A stretch of 64,000 nt of DNA, taken from positions 62,001-126,000 of the forward strand of contig KN817543.1 of assembly GCA_000827495.1 (NCBI GenBank). Direction: 5' to 3'. The notes beneath the pieces are model-generated. The model made no database searches. It saw nothing but the letters and a program-made list of their open reading frames with translations, and was not told the origin of the DNA. Source of the DNA: Hypholoma sublateritium FD-334 SS-4. Its lineage: Eukaryota; Basidiomycota; Agaricomycetes; Agaricales; Strophariaceae. Shown here in pieces: positions 48,540 through 59,230 of the stretch (its first letter is position 1; each line of letters begins with the position of its first letter). The position numbers and the translations under genes are program-made.

Positions 48540-49300
48540 GAGCGCATACAATCCCCACGCAGGACGGCGCGCAGAGCGTCCTGCTCAGCGCGAGGAACCT
48601 TCCTCTGATCGTCCTCTTCGCAAGCCGGCGTGAGAACGAGCTCCAGATGGCCTTCAGCGCGCGAGATATGAATGGAATTCTCAAAGAGCTGCAGCTGGAC
48701 AACGACTATCAGTCGCAGGCGGACATCTAGCGCTTCCTTGACGACAGCTTCGAGCAGATAAAGCGAACGCACCCATTCAGCAAGCGTCTCGCACCTGCGT
48801 GGCCTCCCCTCGCGCATGTACAAGAAATAGTCAAAAAGTCTTCTGGTCAATTCATCTTCGCTGCGGTTGTTATCAAGTTTGTATCTTCCCCGAAGGCCAA
48901 CCCCGCCGCGCAGCTTGAGATTGTACACGGCCTGCGGCCCGCCGGGCGACGCCGTTCGCTGAGCTCGACGCTCTGTACATGCACATCCTCTCTCTGGTGG
49001 AGGACATCCAACGCGTTCTCGAGTTGCTTGCATACACCATCTTTTGCGGTGCGAAACTCTCGGAAATGCTCTACTTCTTTCAGCTAGCAGAAGACGACGC
49101 AGAGGTGCTGTTAGCGCTGTTGACGTCTGATTATTCTGGATTCAGAAACGGACATGCTTAGATTTCTGCACGCGTCACTCCCCGACTTCCTGAGAAGTGG
49201 GCAAAGGTCAGGTGCCTATTGCATATCGGAACTGGGCACGCACCTCGCCATTATGTGGTTCGATAATGCGGCCGCGGGCCGTTTCCAAGATTTCCCAGGA
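48540..49300 (+). pseudogene. NACHT NLR remnant (end of NACHT and following helical domain)
   Basis: Fungal NACHT NLRs are STAND NTPases thought to act in non-self recognition. The plus strand reads LPLIVLFASRREN (the end of a NACHT core, usually LIASRPE), DMNGILKELQLDNDYQSQAD, a stop TAG at 48728-48730, RFLDDSFEQIKRTHPF, SSGQFIFAAVVIKFV and LEIVHGLRP. After a frame change near 48958 it gives ELDALYMHILSLVEDIQRVL and, after another near 49150, MLRFLHASLPDFLRSGQRSG. These are in the usual order of the region after the P-loop/Walker B part of Agaricomycete NLRs. The P-loop, any N-terminal effector domain and the repeat domain are absent. One stop and two frame changes make it non-functional. 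Confidence 0.75.
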
Positions 49301-49349
49301 GGTAAGGAGCATTATTTCTATCAGGAAATATAAATGTCACCTAACTATG

Positions 49350-49360
49350 TAGGGTTAGGG
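49350..49360. repeat. Short TTAGGG-like run
   Basis: TAGGGTTAGGG matches the fungal telomere unit for less than two copies. It may be chance. Confidence 0.3.
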
Positions 49361-49375
49361 TGGCATGATGAAAAT

Positions 49376-49880
49376 GCATGTACGCAGTTCGCCAGACCCA
49401 CACCGCACCGCATCATGCCTCACCTCCGCGCGCACATTGCGTCCGAGGCCCTTCACCACCCACAGCGGTGCATCGCCAGCTGTTCCACAAGACGCGGGAC
49501 CTGGTGTTCATCGAGCCAAATCTGCCGTGAGCACCAACCAGCAGCCGCAGTCAAAGGCTGTAGAAGATGGGACACACCACCACCAGCGGCGACAGATCTT
49601 CAACACACACCCGGGAGCGCCCAGCACCCGTGCAGCTTCACCGGTCACCTCCCACCTCTCCGCGAGCCACCCCATCCCTGCAGTACGAAGACGCAGGTAC
49701 CGAATAGAGGGAGGAGGATGAGGGCCGCGCAAATCGAGGTTGTCGAAGAATCTGTAAGGTTCAGTACATAGTTCAGATCAACGACTATACGCGAGGCACA
49801 AAGAAAACCCACGCACGCAGTTCGCCCGACCCCATACCACACCATATCATGCTCCGCCTCCGCGCACGAGGTTCGTCGCC
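49376..49880. repeat. Direct repeat pair (~75 bp) at 49376-49450 and 49810-49880
   Basis: Both contain ACGCAGTTCGCC, GACCC(A/C)ACC-like words and ATCATGC...CTCCGCGC in the same order. They lie just left of the inverted-repeat element. The sequence between them gives Pro/Arg/His-rich frames without motifs. Confidence 0.5.
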
Positions 49881-49910
49881 ACCCAGAGCGCGCGGACGCG
49901 CAGTGGTGTA

Positions 49911-50127
49911 TGGCGTTCAAAGTGCACAAAAAATAAAGCGCGCACAACTTTGATGTCCGCGATATACTTCTCATGTATTTATCCATATTCGCACTACATT
50001 AGCAAGAAATTTTTCATGTCAAAAGTTTTGCGCAAAATGTGAACAGCGCGCAACTCTGAGGCTCGGCGCGCAATGTATTTTTAGCGCGCAATACAAACAG
50101 CGCGCAACTTTGCTCGGGCGCGCAATG
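49911..50127. repeat. Left terminal inverted repeat
   Basis: Pairs with 50904-51119. It contains at least four GCGCGCAA words. Confidence 0.85.
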
Positions 50128-50903
50128 TTAATTCAAGCATTCAGTATCATTATCTAATTCCAATTTAATAAACGGACTCATAATTCTGTGGAAGACCCCT
50201 TCGGATACTGTTCAGGACTTCAACAAAGTGCGCAGACTGGGACCTCTACATCTAGAGGCACTGCAAGGATCATTTATTTTTAATTAATTCCGGTATTAAC
50301 CTTGAATATTCATACAATATTTAAAGTCACTGAGTTGGTACTACTACGTAGGATCAAAGTAGGATGAATTGTCATCTTCATCACGTGATCTTTGGCTGGG
50401 TCTCGGCGTCATGTACCGTAACACACACTGAACCACCACCGTCCACGCTGCATTTGCGCCATCCTTTGAAGCGTGTAGCCTTGGACCCTCTCCGTCCCTT
50501 TCTACTGTGGCATGGACCCACGTATCTTGGACAAATCCATAAATTATTGGATCACCCCGTGCCGTGGGACAATCGGAGTTCTGAACCGGCTGTTTCCGGA
50601 AGTTGATGTTGCTCTGTGCCTGTGGTAACGTCTTGCGCTTTCTGAATGGTCAATCATCTATATGAAGCAAAGAAAAGACTATACTTTAGAAGTATAAAAT
50701 AATCTTATAGATAATGCATGCAAGTAACCTGCAACTCGCTTGGAAAGTCGCATCCAGTGACATCCAGAATCCAGATATGATCTCCCTTGTTTTAAGACAC
50801 TGGGACGGTTAACAGGTTCTTAGTTATTAGACATGATGAATAAATAAAGATTTGTGTGCATGATCTCATATTGCGCGCCTTCGAAAGTTGCGCGGCCCTC
50901 TGA

Positions 50904-51119
50904 ATTGCGCGCCCAAGCAAAGTTGCGTGCTATTTGTATTGCGCGCTAAAAATACATTGCGCGCCGAGCCTCAGAGTTGCGCGCTGTTCACATTTTGCGC
51001 AAAACTTTTGACATGAAAAATTTCTTGCTAAAGTAGTGCGGATATGGATAAATACATGAGAAGTATATCGCGGACATCAAAGTTGTGCGCGCTTTATTTT
51101 TTGTGCACTTTGAACGCCA
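50904..51119. repeat. Right terminal inverted repeat
   Basis: Reverse complement of 49911-50127 with few substitutions. Inward of it, one further GCGCGC-containing unit (50872-50903) has no partner on the left side. Confidence 0.85.
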
Positions 51120-51121
51120 TA

Positions 51122-52306
51122 GGCGCGGCTTCGTGATACCCACAAAATCCACCGGTGTCAGTCAGTGTGCTGCATAAGGACGGAGGAAGGAGGAGGGAAA
51201 GCGCACTGCGGTGTGAGGACGGCGCTTCGCGCGGATATCAGAGTGCCTTCCACTGTGTGCGTGGGTGGTGAGTGAGTGAGTTAGGTGGGTAAGTGAGCGG
51301 GTGAGTGAGCTGGGTGGGTGAGTGGGGGTAGGGGGACGTGGAAGGGAGGCGCACCGAATTTAATGGTCAGTTTTTTGGGCTTTACTTTGGGGTTGGGCGC
51401 GGGCTGGACGGCGGTGTCGGGGGGATGGCGTGGAGGCGGGCGACGTACATCTGTTTTTTTTTCGAGAAATAAACAAATAAAATGATTTAGGAGTGTGAGG
51501 TACGCGCCTGCATCCCGAAAACAAGAAAATTGAGCGAAGTCCCATCGACCGAAATCATCGGCCCATGAAAATCGGCCAGCCGTACGGAACCAATTATTAC
51601 AGTGGACGCACATAGGATCCAGTACTCGGATGCGCACACACCAACGTCATCTCGTACACATCACAACTACACCCACAGTCCAAACACGTACCTGACACCC
51701 ATAAGTTACGCGCCTAACCAAAAACGGGAACTCAGGGCTGCATGAGAATCGCCGCGCCATCGAACCTGAAAACACTTAAAACATATTCTCCGTGCTTTGC
51801 AGAATATGGATATATTCAAGCAAAGAAATTTTCTTAGACTACCCTGGAAACAGAAAGGATGGTCCGAAGTCCCCAAGGACATAAGAATGAGACGAGATCC
51901 ACGGAGATCTCACCTGTTTGTTTATTTTCATTCGGACTTAGTAAAATAGCGCACCATACAGACCTACCATACAGCCTATATAAGCTCAGTGTAAAATACT
52001 TCGGAGGGCAGTTTAGATCGCCCCGTTTTCTCTCCTCCCTCTTCTCTCTCGCACCAGTAGAATCTTAGTGAATTTAAAACCTTCCATTTCATTAGTTAAA
52101 GCCTATCTACAATATAAGTAAACTACCGCGCTCTCCTGCGGAACCCCTCAAAGACGACCACACCAGTCGTCGCTCGCACCCCACGACCACCTTACAGGAG
52201 TCAGTGGTAGGGAAGTACGACATACCTCGATGCACGACTTCCTGCAGATCACAGCCAAATCGCACGGAGTCGTGTCGATCACGCTATCAAATAACGCGTG
52301 GTCGTG
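51122..52306. other. Intergenic, no supported gene
   Basis: A GTGAGTGAGTGGG-type simple stretch lies at 51265-51335. Nothing else was recognised. Confidence 0.35.
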
Positions 52307-53560
52307 TCATCTGGAGGGGCTTTCGACGTAGACTCGAACTGCGACGTGATTTAATGTGAGTGAGAATGGGTAATACTGGGAGGAAACGCACGACACACTC
52401 GGCGCCGTCTGCTTCGCCACAAACGCCTCGTATCCGCCCACCGAATCCGCGCTCGCGCCGTCCACAGAGTCGGGTGGGCTTCCGGGGGCTTCCGCACCCC
52501 CANTTCCTCCACCGCCTTTCCCACTCCCACCGCCCGCGCCGCCCAGTTTAAACACATGCACCGTATCATGCGCCGAGCTCACCGCCAGCAGACTCCCGAC
52601 GACATTGAAATTCATCGAGTATATCCGCGTCTCGCACGTCCCCCGCCTGAACTGATACAACTTCTCTGCCCCCGGGACGCTCCAGACGCGGATGACGGTG
52701 CCCTTATCGGACGCGGTGGCGAGCAGCGTGCCGGTGGCGTTAAGCGCAAGGAAGGCGAGCGCGTGGAGAAGAGGAGGACGTCGCCGGACTGCGCGGCGCT
52801 GCTGCTGGGCGTTGGTGCCGGGACTGTACCGGCGGAGGTGGGGGCGGAGGGGGCGGCGAGCGGGGCGGATGGTGAGGGTACTGGTGACGGGTACGCAAGG
52901 TACGACGAGTCCGCCGACGGCGAGAGGGCGCAGATAGCTGTTGGTGGTTTAGTAGTGGTTGTGGGGAGCATCGGGAGACGCACCGTCGGGGTTGGGCGTG
53001 GTCTCGATGACATGCAGCAGGCGCATGTTCGATATGTCGTATATGTAGATCTCCATCTCGAGAACGATGACTAGGCTCTTGCGGTTCAGCTTCACCGCGA
53101 GGATCGCGGACGGGAACAGAAGTTCGCAGATCATCGACTGCCGCTACGGGGCTGTCAGCCAGCGGCTCATATGTAAACACGGGAGGGACATACCTTGGTG
53201 TTGACAATCTGGAGCTTGCGCGGGCTCGACTGCGGCTGGTCTGCCGCGCCGACGAGTACGATGAGCGACGTGCAGAACAGCATCTCCACGATCCCGCGCG
53301 CGCCGTCGTCTGTGGGCATCTATCCATAAGCCGTTCGAACCAGCACCAGCAGTGCACTCACTCATCGTGTACACCCTCCCGAACGGATCGCAGTTCGTCA
53401 CGCTGTACCCCTTGCGCGTCCCCACCGAGATGCACCTGCCCAACCAACCGCCCGCCCCTCATCCGTCAGCACCTCTCAATCCAACCAGCTCAGACCACAC
53501 GCACGAGAAGTCCTGGTTGAAGTTCGCAAACAACATGTTCGAATTTGCCTTTTCCACCAT
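52307..53560 (-). pseudogene. ATG18: ATG18 / PROPPIN WD40 protein, frameshifted and C-terminally truncated
   Basis: ATG18 is a seven-bladed propeller that binds PI3P and PI(3,5)P2 and acts in autophagy and vacuole membrane recycling. Exons 53560-53505, 53435-53362, 53309-53194, 53143-52984 and 52937 onward join in phase and read [66 protein letters not shown] and [10 protein letters not shown]. There the frame breaks (near 52760). About 14 residues usually present (the blade leading to QAHK) are missing and the text resumes one frame over with [19 protein letters not shown]. The lipid-binding motif is present as FRRG (L/FRRG). The frame then reads [12 protein letters not shown] and GYEAFVAKQ and leaves the family, so the last blades are absent. 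One N lies at 52502. Clean splice sites suggest recent decay or, less likely, misassembly. Confidence 0.8.
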
Positions 53561-54809
53561 GGCGTCGTCGGCGTCGTCGCAGGAAGGCAGTGGTAACGAG
53601 TAAGTAGTACAGCACCGACACGACGGCGTCGCGCACGGTATGCCTCCGCTTATGTAATCGCCCCTTTTTCGGCATGGTTGCGAATTCTCCTATGTTGTTC
53701 CCCAGATACAACAATGTCCCTCTCAGACTCTGACGAAGCCATGTGCTCGCCCGGTGCCCCCGAAGCGGAACCGCCCAACATCGACGACATCATCGCCCAG
53801 CGCGAACCGCATTGCGCATCTACGGGCCGCGTTTTACGCGTAGTTGCGCGGCTGCCTCAGAAAGTTAGACGAGGCTAGACGAGGCTGCGTTGTAGAGCGA
53901 TATACACAATTCCAATCATGCGTACTTATCCTTACTCTACTAATTATACCGGCGCCTAATTGTCTGATCTCGATGGATTTAGTGCAGATATGACGTCGAA
54001 TATGACACCGCGCGCCGGCTTCACTTCTAGCACCGCCTCTCGCTCGACACGATCTTCGATACGCCCGTATGCGGCATCGACCGCGCTACGTCCCAGCGGT
54101 ATGCACCGCGCCCACATCTACCTTTCTTAGTCCTCCACCGCTAATTTACATGCCCCTCTGACTGCCAAGTCCTCTGGCACAGATTGCAGCGCGACAGCGT
54201 CCAGCCCGCGCCAGACCCCAAAGCAAGGACTATATGCGAACACCGCTCTGCGAGAATGCTGCACCTTATACGCGCGTGGTGGAAGAGAAATTCTCTGATG
54301 AGATGTGCTATATAGGCAGCCTGACACTGCGATAGATCCCATCGATCTCCCGCGCGCGCGCGGACGTTCCGCCACCGGCTAACGTCGTCGCGCTCCGCGA
54401 CATACCATCACGATGCGCCCCGCCCCCTTCCCCGTCCAACGCCCGCCGCACCCCGCCTGAAGCTTGTCTCCAGTCACTGTGCGACGCTCTGAACACGCTC
54501 TCCTACGCATCGCGATCACAATGCCTTCCACGCACCTGGCGCGATTTTCCGCATATATGCCGCGGTGCAGCCCATGCGCGTCGTCTGCCCCGCGGGGCCG
54601 GATGCGGACACGATGTGATGTGCACATGCACCGTGCTGCAGGGGTAGTCTGCAGGGGACGCCAGCGGCGCGCTTTATGGTCTTATCGTTATGGTCTGATC
54701 GTTATGCCGTGTGCGGTGCGGCGCTGCGCAGAGCGCGCGATGCGTGTTGGTGCGGTCCATCGACAGAACCAAGACGGACGGGAACTGGCGCTGCGTGGGT
54801 CGGCCCGAG
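53561..54809. other. Intergenic with a decayed duplicate, no supported gene
   Basis: A small frame at 53678-53878 (+) starting MRILLCCSPDTTMSLSDSDE is acidic in part but short and unsupported. The duplicated fragment at 53995-54125 is listed separately. Confidence 0.35.
53995..54125. repeat. Duplicated gene-like fragment, copy 2
   Basis: Diverged copy of 40970-41140 with a small deletion and in-frame stops. Confidence 0.6.
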
Positions 54810-54935
54810 GCTCGAGGGGCAGTTCGAGGAGGGGCTCAAGGAGTAGTTCGAGGAGGGGCTCAAGGAGCGGTTCGAGGAGGGGCTCAAGGAGCGGTTCAAG
54901 GAGGGGCTCAAGGAGCAGTTCAAGGAGCATCTCCG
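54810..54935. repeat. 24-bp minisatellite, about 4.5 copies
   Basis: The units starting TTCGAGGAGGGGCTCAAGGA (or TTCAAGGA...) begin at 54823, 54847, 54871, 54895 and 54919, exactly 24 bases apart. Because 24 is a multiple of three the array is open in several frames. It encodes Ser/Arg/Gly repeats on the plus strand and Leu/Glu/Pro repeats on the minus strand. A 259-codon plus-strand frame (54464-55243) runs through it but has no other support. Confidence 0.85.
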
Positions 54936-55643
54936 AGTCAAGGAGCTCCACCAGCAGGTCCAACAGTACTGCTCCGGGGGGGTCTTTCATATCCGCTCGA
55001 GTTACATCTTCGCAAGAAGAGTCATCGCGAGGAACCTCACCAGTGGTCAGAGTGGTTGATGGCTCTGAAACTGTTCGGGATTGGGTTGCTGTGGTGAGAG
55101 GGATTGGTGGCCCAGATGCCAGGAGTGTTCAAGATAGCAGTGTTAGAGGGGTGGCAGGTGAAAGGGAAAGGGGGAGAGGTGCCCGACACAGGAAAGCCGA
55201 GAAAGTGGCATCGACAAGCTGGAGTTCCCCGACGGATGTATGAACTGTGAGCAAGATCTTGTACAATGTACGCTAACACCCTCTGTAACTCAAATACAAT
55301 TGTGTACTCATCTTCACCCGCATCAAAGAGAAACACAGTTTAAATTTGGTTATATAGTACATGTAATTAGATAGGCTACAAATATCATTATATCACCCCT
55401 CCAGGTGTCATGCCATCGTCTCCATCGCCACCATGCAGACCACCCAACCACACTGTCCCGCTGGCATCGCTCCGTCAGGCCTGCTAGTTGATGCCGCGTC
55501 TTGGGCGCATTTTCATGCCTACGGAATTCCTCCAGCACGACTTGCACGGTGCCCACGCAGGCCGATACCCATTGTGATAGCGTATGAAGATATATATGAA
55601 GGTAAAAAGCAGACAACACAGGATACGCGGAACTGGTGGCGCT
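54936..55643. other. Intergenic between minisatellite and unknown gene
   Basis: No gene, RNA or further repeat is supported. Confidence 0.35.
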
Positions 55644-58050
55644 TCACGCGCTACTATTGAGGGAGGGATTGTTGGCGAGCATCTGGCGGTACAGACCCAT
55701 GCCGAAGTCCTCCGAGGGCGCGGAGGATGCAATGGGGCTTTTGGGCCCGGTGGGCGTCCGCGTCACCGTCGTGGGGCTCGCCGCCGATGTATTTCGTGAT
55801 CGTTTCGTGACAGGGGGTATAGGGGACCATGTGCTTGTGTCCCACGCGGGGCGTGTAATCTTCGCGCGGGCGTAGTTAGGGCTCTTGTCCGACGGTGGTG
55901 GCGGGCGTAGCGGGGTTGGCGTCACGCTCTGTATGCAGCGGCTGGCGGGGCGCGCGTACGTCGAGCCGTCTGAGACGAGGCGCGTGCCGAACTTCGCGTT
56001 TGCGGACGACTCGTGCCCGTAGGAGGCGACGCCGCGGCCGCGTCGTGTACCAACGACTGCACGTCCTTTCAGCATGGGCTTTTGGACTGTAACCTTATCC
56101 GCGCCCCAGCTCATCTTACTCTTCTTGTCCGAGTTGTCTGAGTCGTCGCCATTATCCCGCTCATCATCATCCGGGGGCGGTATGATTTTAGGCTGGCTGG
56201 ATAATGCTTGCGCCCGGATTTTGTCCATGCTAAATGATGTGCGTTGAGAACGAGTGTACAACAGCTATCAGTTGAGACTTACTCCTCCATGAACACAACA
56301 CCTCGCGGTTGTAACACATCTCCAATGGCCCAAGTCTCAATCTAAAGCGAAGTCAGATATTATTCCACAGTAGCGCATTGGACAATCTTCACCTTGAAAA
56401 ACTAGTACATATTTCGGGGTTTTGCCGTCGAGTTCCGACGACCCGTAGTAGCATACTTCGCCTTTCCCTGCAGTTCTGGCAAAGACGTCGTGCGGGAGTT
56501 TGTGGATGCCACTAAGGGAAACGACGTCGTTCCAGTGCGCTGACACTGCAGGACGACATCGTTGAAGGTCGGGCGAAGGTGAAGCAGACGCAGATGCAGA
56601 TATTTGGGACATGTCCACATCGTTATCCGTAGTGTTTGCTGCATCACCTTCGACCTCGCCGTCGTCTTCTGTCTCGGTATCTGCACGAGAGGCGTCGGAA
56701 GGACTTGGCGAAGGAGATTCGGGAGGCAACTCACGGTGGCGTATCCGCCGCCCGCGTGATGTGGTACTAGTCGGAGTAAGAGTGGTATTGATCGTCATCG
56801 GAGTGCTGTTGGTAGTGTGATTGATATTGTGATTAGAGTTGTTATGGTTGGCGTGGTGCATTCGGTTGACCGGCTGGGCCTGCGGTTGGTCCCAAATCGG
56901 GCGACCGATGACTGTGCCACTGCGATCGCGTGCAGGGATGACTACGGAACCAGTGGGCGTACCACTGCCTTGCGGGGTGACTGCAATTGAGGCATCTGCA
57001 GAGACATCGGTGTCGCTGTTGTTATTAGATGTTGAGCCGGATGCCGAGGGGTGTGACTCGGACAAGAGAAGGAGACCACGGCTTGCAATGTAGTCCATCG
57101 AGTCATCCTGCAGCGCGTCAGCAAGATCCGCCACCCGAGTAAACTCGATACTCACTTGGTCATCTCCATTTCGCCGCTGNGAATCCCTCACCGCTGCACG
57201 ATGCGCCTGCTGCTCGACTTGCAGCTGTCTGGCCAGCGCCCGCTGCAGATGCGCGGCTTCTTCTCTTTGTCTTTGCTCTAGCTGCGCTAATCTCCGTTGT
57301 TGACGCTGCTCCCGTGTTTCTCGCGGCACGCCGGTTGCCGTCGCGCTTGGGCCGACGGCGAACCCCTTATTTGCAAGCCATGCCTCTAGGATGCATCCAA
57401 CGACGTCCAGCGTCCCCGCCTGAACGACACGACTACGAATCGGTTCGCTACCNCGTACGCCGATGTTGACGANGCACTGGAACGCGAGNGAAAAGCGATA
57501 CGCAGCATGCTTGTCGAAGCTCGGCGGGTTCAGTGCTGGAGCAGGCTTCTGCACACGAGATGAGGGTGGCGTCAGGCCGTATAGCATGGCGGGGTTCTCC
57601 GGGGGTGGTGGACAGATACAGAATTCGTGCANAATTCGCACAAGTCGTTCGAGCCCGCCGTCCATCGTCATGATCTCCCTGATGCGAGGCGACGTCGAGG
57701 TNAGGTAGGTAAGGTGGGTCAGCGAGTTGAACAGTGGCAACGGGGCCGTCGTGTCCAGTGCTGTCGTTGCAACGCCGTCAGCACACAATANTCTATGGAA
57801 TAATCCACACTACGCACCGCGTCGGTCATAAAGTTGAGATGTAATGCAAACGCACGCCTTGTTCTGCGCCGGGAAGGCAAAGTTGGACTCGCGCATGACT
57901 TGGNTCGGGGTCTCGCAGTTCTGGGAAANTTTGAGGCGGTCTATTCGGGGTGTTTCTTATCTTCGTCGCCGTCCTCGTTGCCGTCGGCGGGNATGAGTTT
58001 TGGTAAAGGAGATAGGGAGTGGTNGGAGGAGGGCAAGGCGTATGTTTGCT
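55644..58050 (-). CDS. Conserved unknown protein, probably damaged in places
   Basis: I do not recognise the function. From the N-terminal side the minus strand reads an acidic end (PADGNEDGDEDKKHPE), a frame change at about 57943, QVMRESNFAFPAQNKACVCI, then an in-phase intron (about 57816-57760) into TAPLPLFNSLTHLTYLTSTS, IREIMTMDGGLERLVRIL, SLAFQCLVNIGVRGSEPIRS and QAGTLDVVGCILEAWLANKG. This is helical and armadillo-like. A Gln/Arg-rich coiled coil (REQRQQRRLAQLEQRQREEA), a long acidic/Ser region and a C-terminal unit (HKLPHDVFARTAGKGEVCYY) follow. The next intron does not join in phase to ETWAIGDVLQPRGVVFMED, while the last one (56281-56228) does. The tail ends at 55644. At least nine single Ns lie between 57180 and 58024. 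It is either a damaged copy or a real gene with assembly errors. Confidence 0.55.
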
Positions 58051-58708
58051 CCTGTTTGGTGGCTCAGGTGGCTTGCAAAATGGTTTCCGCCGTTGATTCA
58101 ACGTTGATTGATCAGGACTTTGTTGTATTTACTATTCAACAGGATTCTGGACTAATAATCCGCCGCGAACGTCACTAGGATGGTGTACTCCGAAGACGAT
58201 AAAGGCTTTGTGGAGGAATCTAAGTACATACGCGTACCTCGGCCACTGCTCCGTAGTAGATGATCACTAATACACACATGGACTACTCTGCTTCCGGGGT
58301 TCGGAAACCAAGTAGGAGCTCTCATAGACAGTTTATCCAACTTATGGAAATGACATAGATACAAACTACGGCGAGGAAGAACTGCACGCAGCACCATGGC
58401 TGATGTAGATGATCAAGGTGTAATTTTGGATCATATTTTTAGATCACCTTGCCCGAAAGGTATTCGCAAGAAGGAATACCCATGACGCAACCCACCGAAA
58501 CCTCACTGTATCGTGTATCTACTTACAACTCGGACGAATATATATTTCTGAACACGGGTGGTACTTAGGCTGGGTAGAAATACTCTCTTTTTTCCATTTG
58601 TTCGATTGCTGCCCACTGCCACTAATGTATCACGCGCAAACATTTGCACGTGACGTCTCTGGCTACGTAGTTCGAGTTGGTCCTTTCTATCTTGCCACGT
58701 CTCTCACT
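58051..58708. other. Intergenic, nothing recognised
   Basis: No coding character or repeat was seen. Confidence 0.35.
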
Positions 58709-59230
58709 TTATGATCCATATACCTGCAGTTTGTCGTGATCCGGCAAACGTGGTACTCTGAGCTTCCCGTTGGGTTGTTCAAGTAATGGGGAGAGCCTAG
58801 AGCGTCAGCTTCTCGAACATTTCGCATGCCTACAACTTGCAAGTCGCTGTGATCCAGCGGCTGTGGTGCTCAAGCATTCCTTTGGGGTGCTTAGCGGCAA
58901 TGATGAATGTTAGAGTTGCTTTGAAACGAGGGATACAATTCACATACCTGCAACTTGCAAGTCGCTGTAATCCGGTGGCTGTGGTGCTCAAGCATTCCTT
59001 TGGGGTGCTTAGCGGCAATAATGAATGTTCGAGTTGTCCTGGAATGAAAGGGATATTAGGCACACAGCCGACGTAGCCCTTCTCATAATTGGTGGGATTT
59101 TAGGGTGGCTACTCTGGATGGAACCACAGGTATGTTTCTCTCCTGGTGATGGACATATATGTTAACTTTATGTTTTCAGTCAGCGAACCTCTTCGTCCGG
59201 ATCTGCAGTCGCAGACATACTGCCCTTCCA
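58709..59230. repeat. Segmental duplicate (copy 2) with an internal 118-bp tandem repeat
   Basis: Same order and orientation as 21736-22260: GATCCATA...CCTGCAGTTTGT, GTGATCCGGCAAAC, two 118-base units with GCTGTGGTGCTCAAGCATTC, then the GGTGGGATTT segment and TCGTCCGGATC. It lies about 37 kb from copy 1. Confidence 0.8.

Larger units (their letters stand above)
49911..51119. mobile_element. 1.2-kb TA-flanked element with 216-bp terminal inverted repeats
   Basis: The ends 49911-50127 and 50904-51119 are near-perfect inverted repeats beginning TGGCGTTCAAAGTGCACAAA. TA lies immediately outside both ends (49909-49910 and 51120-51121), consistent with a TA target-site duplication as in Tc1/mariner and related elements. 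Inside each arm the words GCGCGCAA(C)T and GCGCGCAAT recur several times, which may be transposase-binding sites. The interior (50128-50903) has only an 80-codon frame with no transposase motif, so this is a non-autonomous (MITE-like) element. Arm similarity suggests fairly recent activity. Confidence 0.85.

Noticed and set aside
50128..50903. Transposase inside the inverted-repeat element
   Set aside because: The longest frame is 80 codons and has no DDE/DDD-type spacing or helix-turn-helix pattern.
54464..55243. 259-codon plus-strand frame rich in Ser-Arg repeats, like an RS-domain protein
   Set aside because: The repeat part is the 24-bp minisatellite and the flanks have no recognisable domain. 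I list only the repeat.
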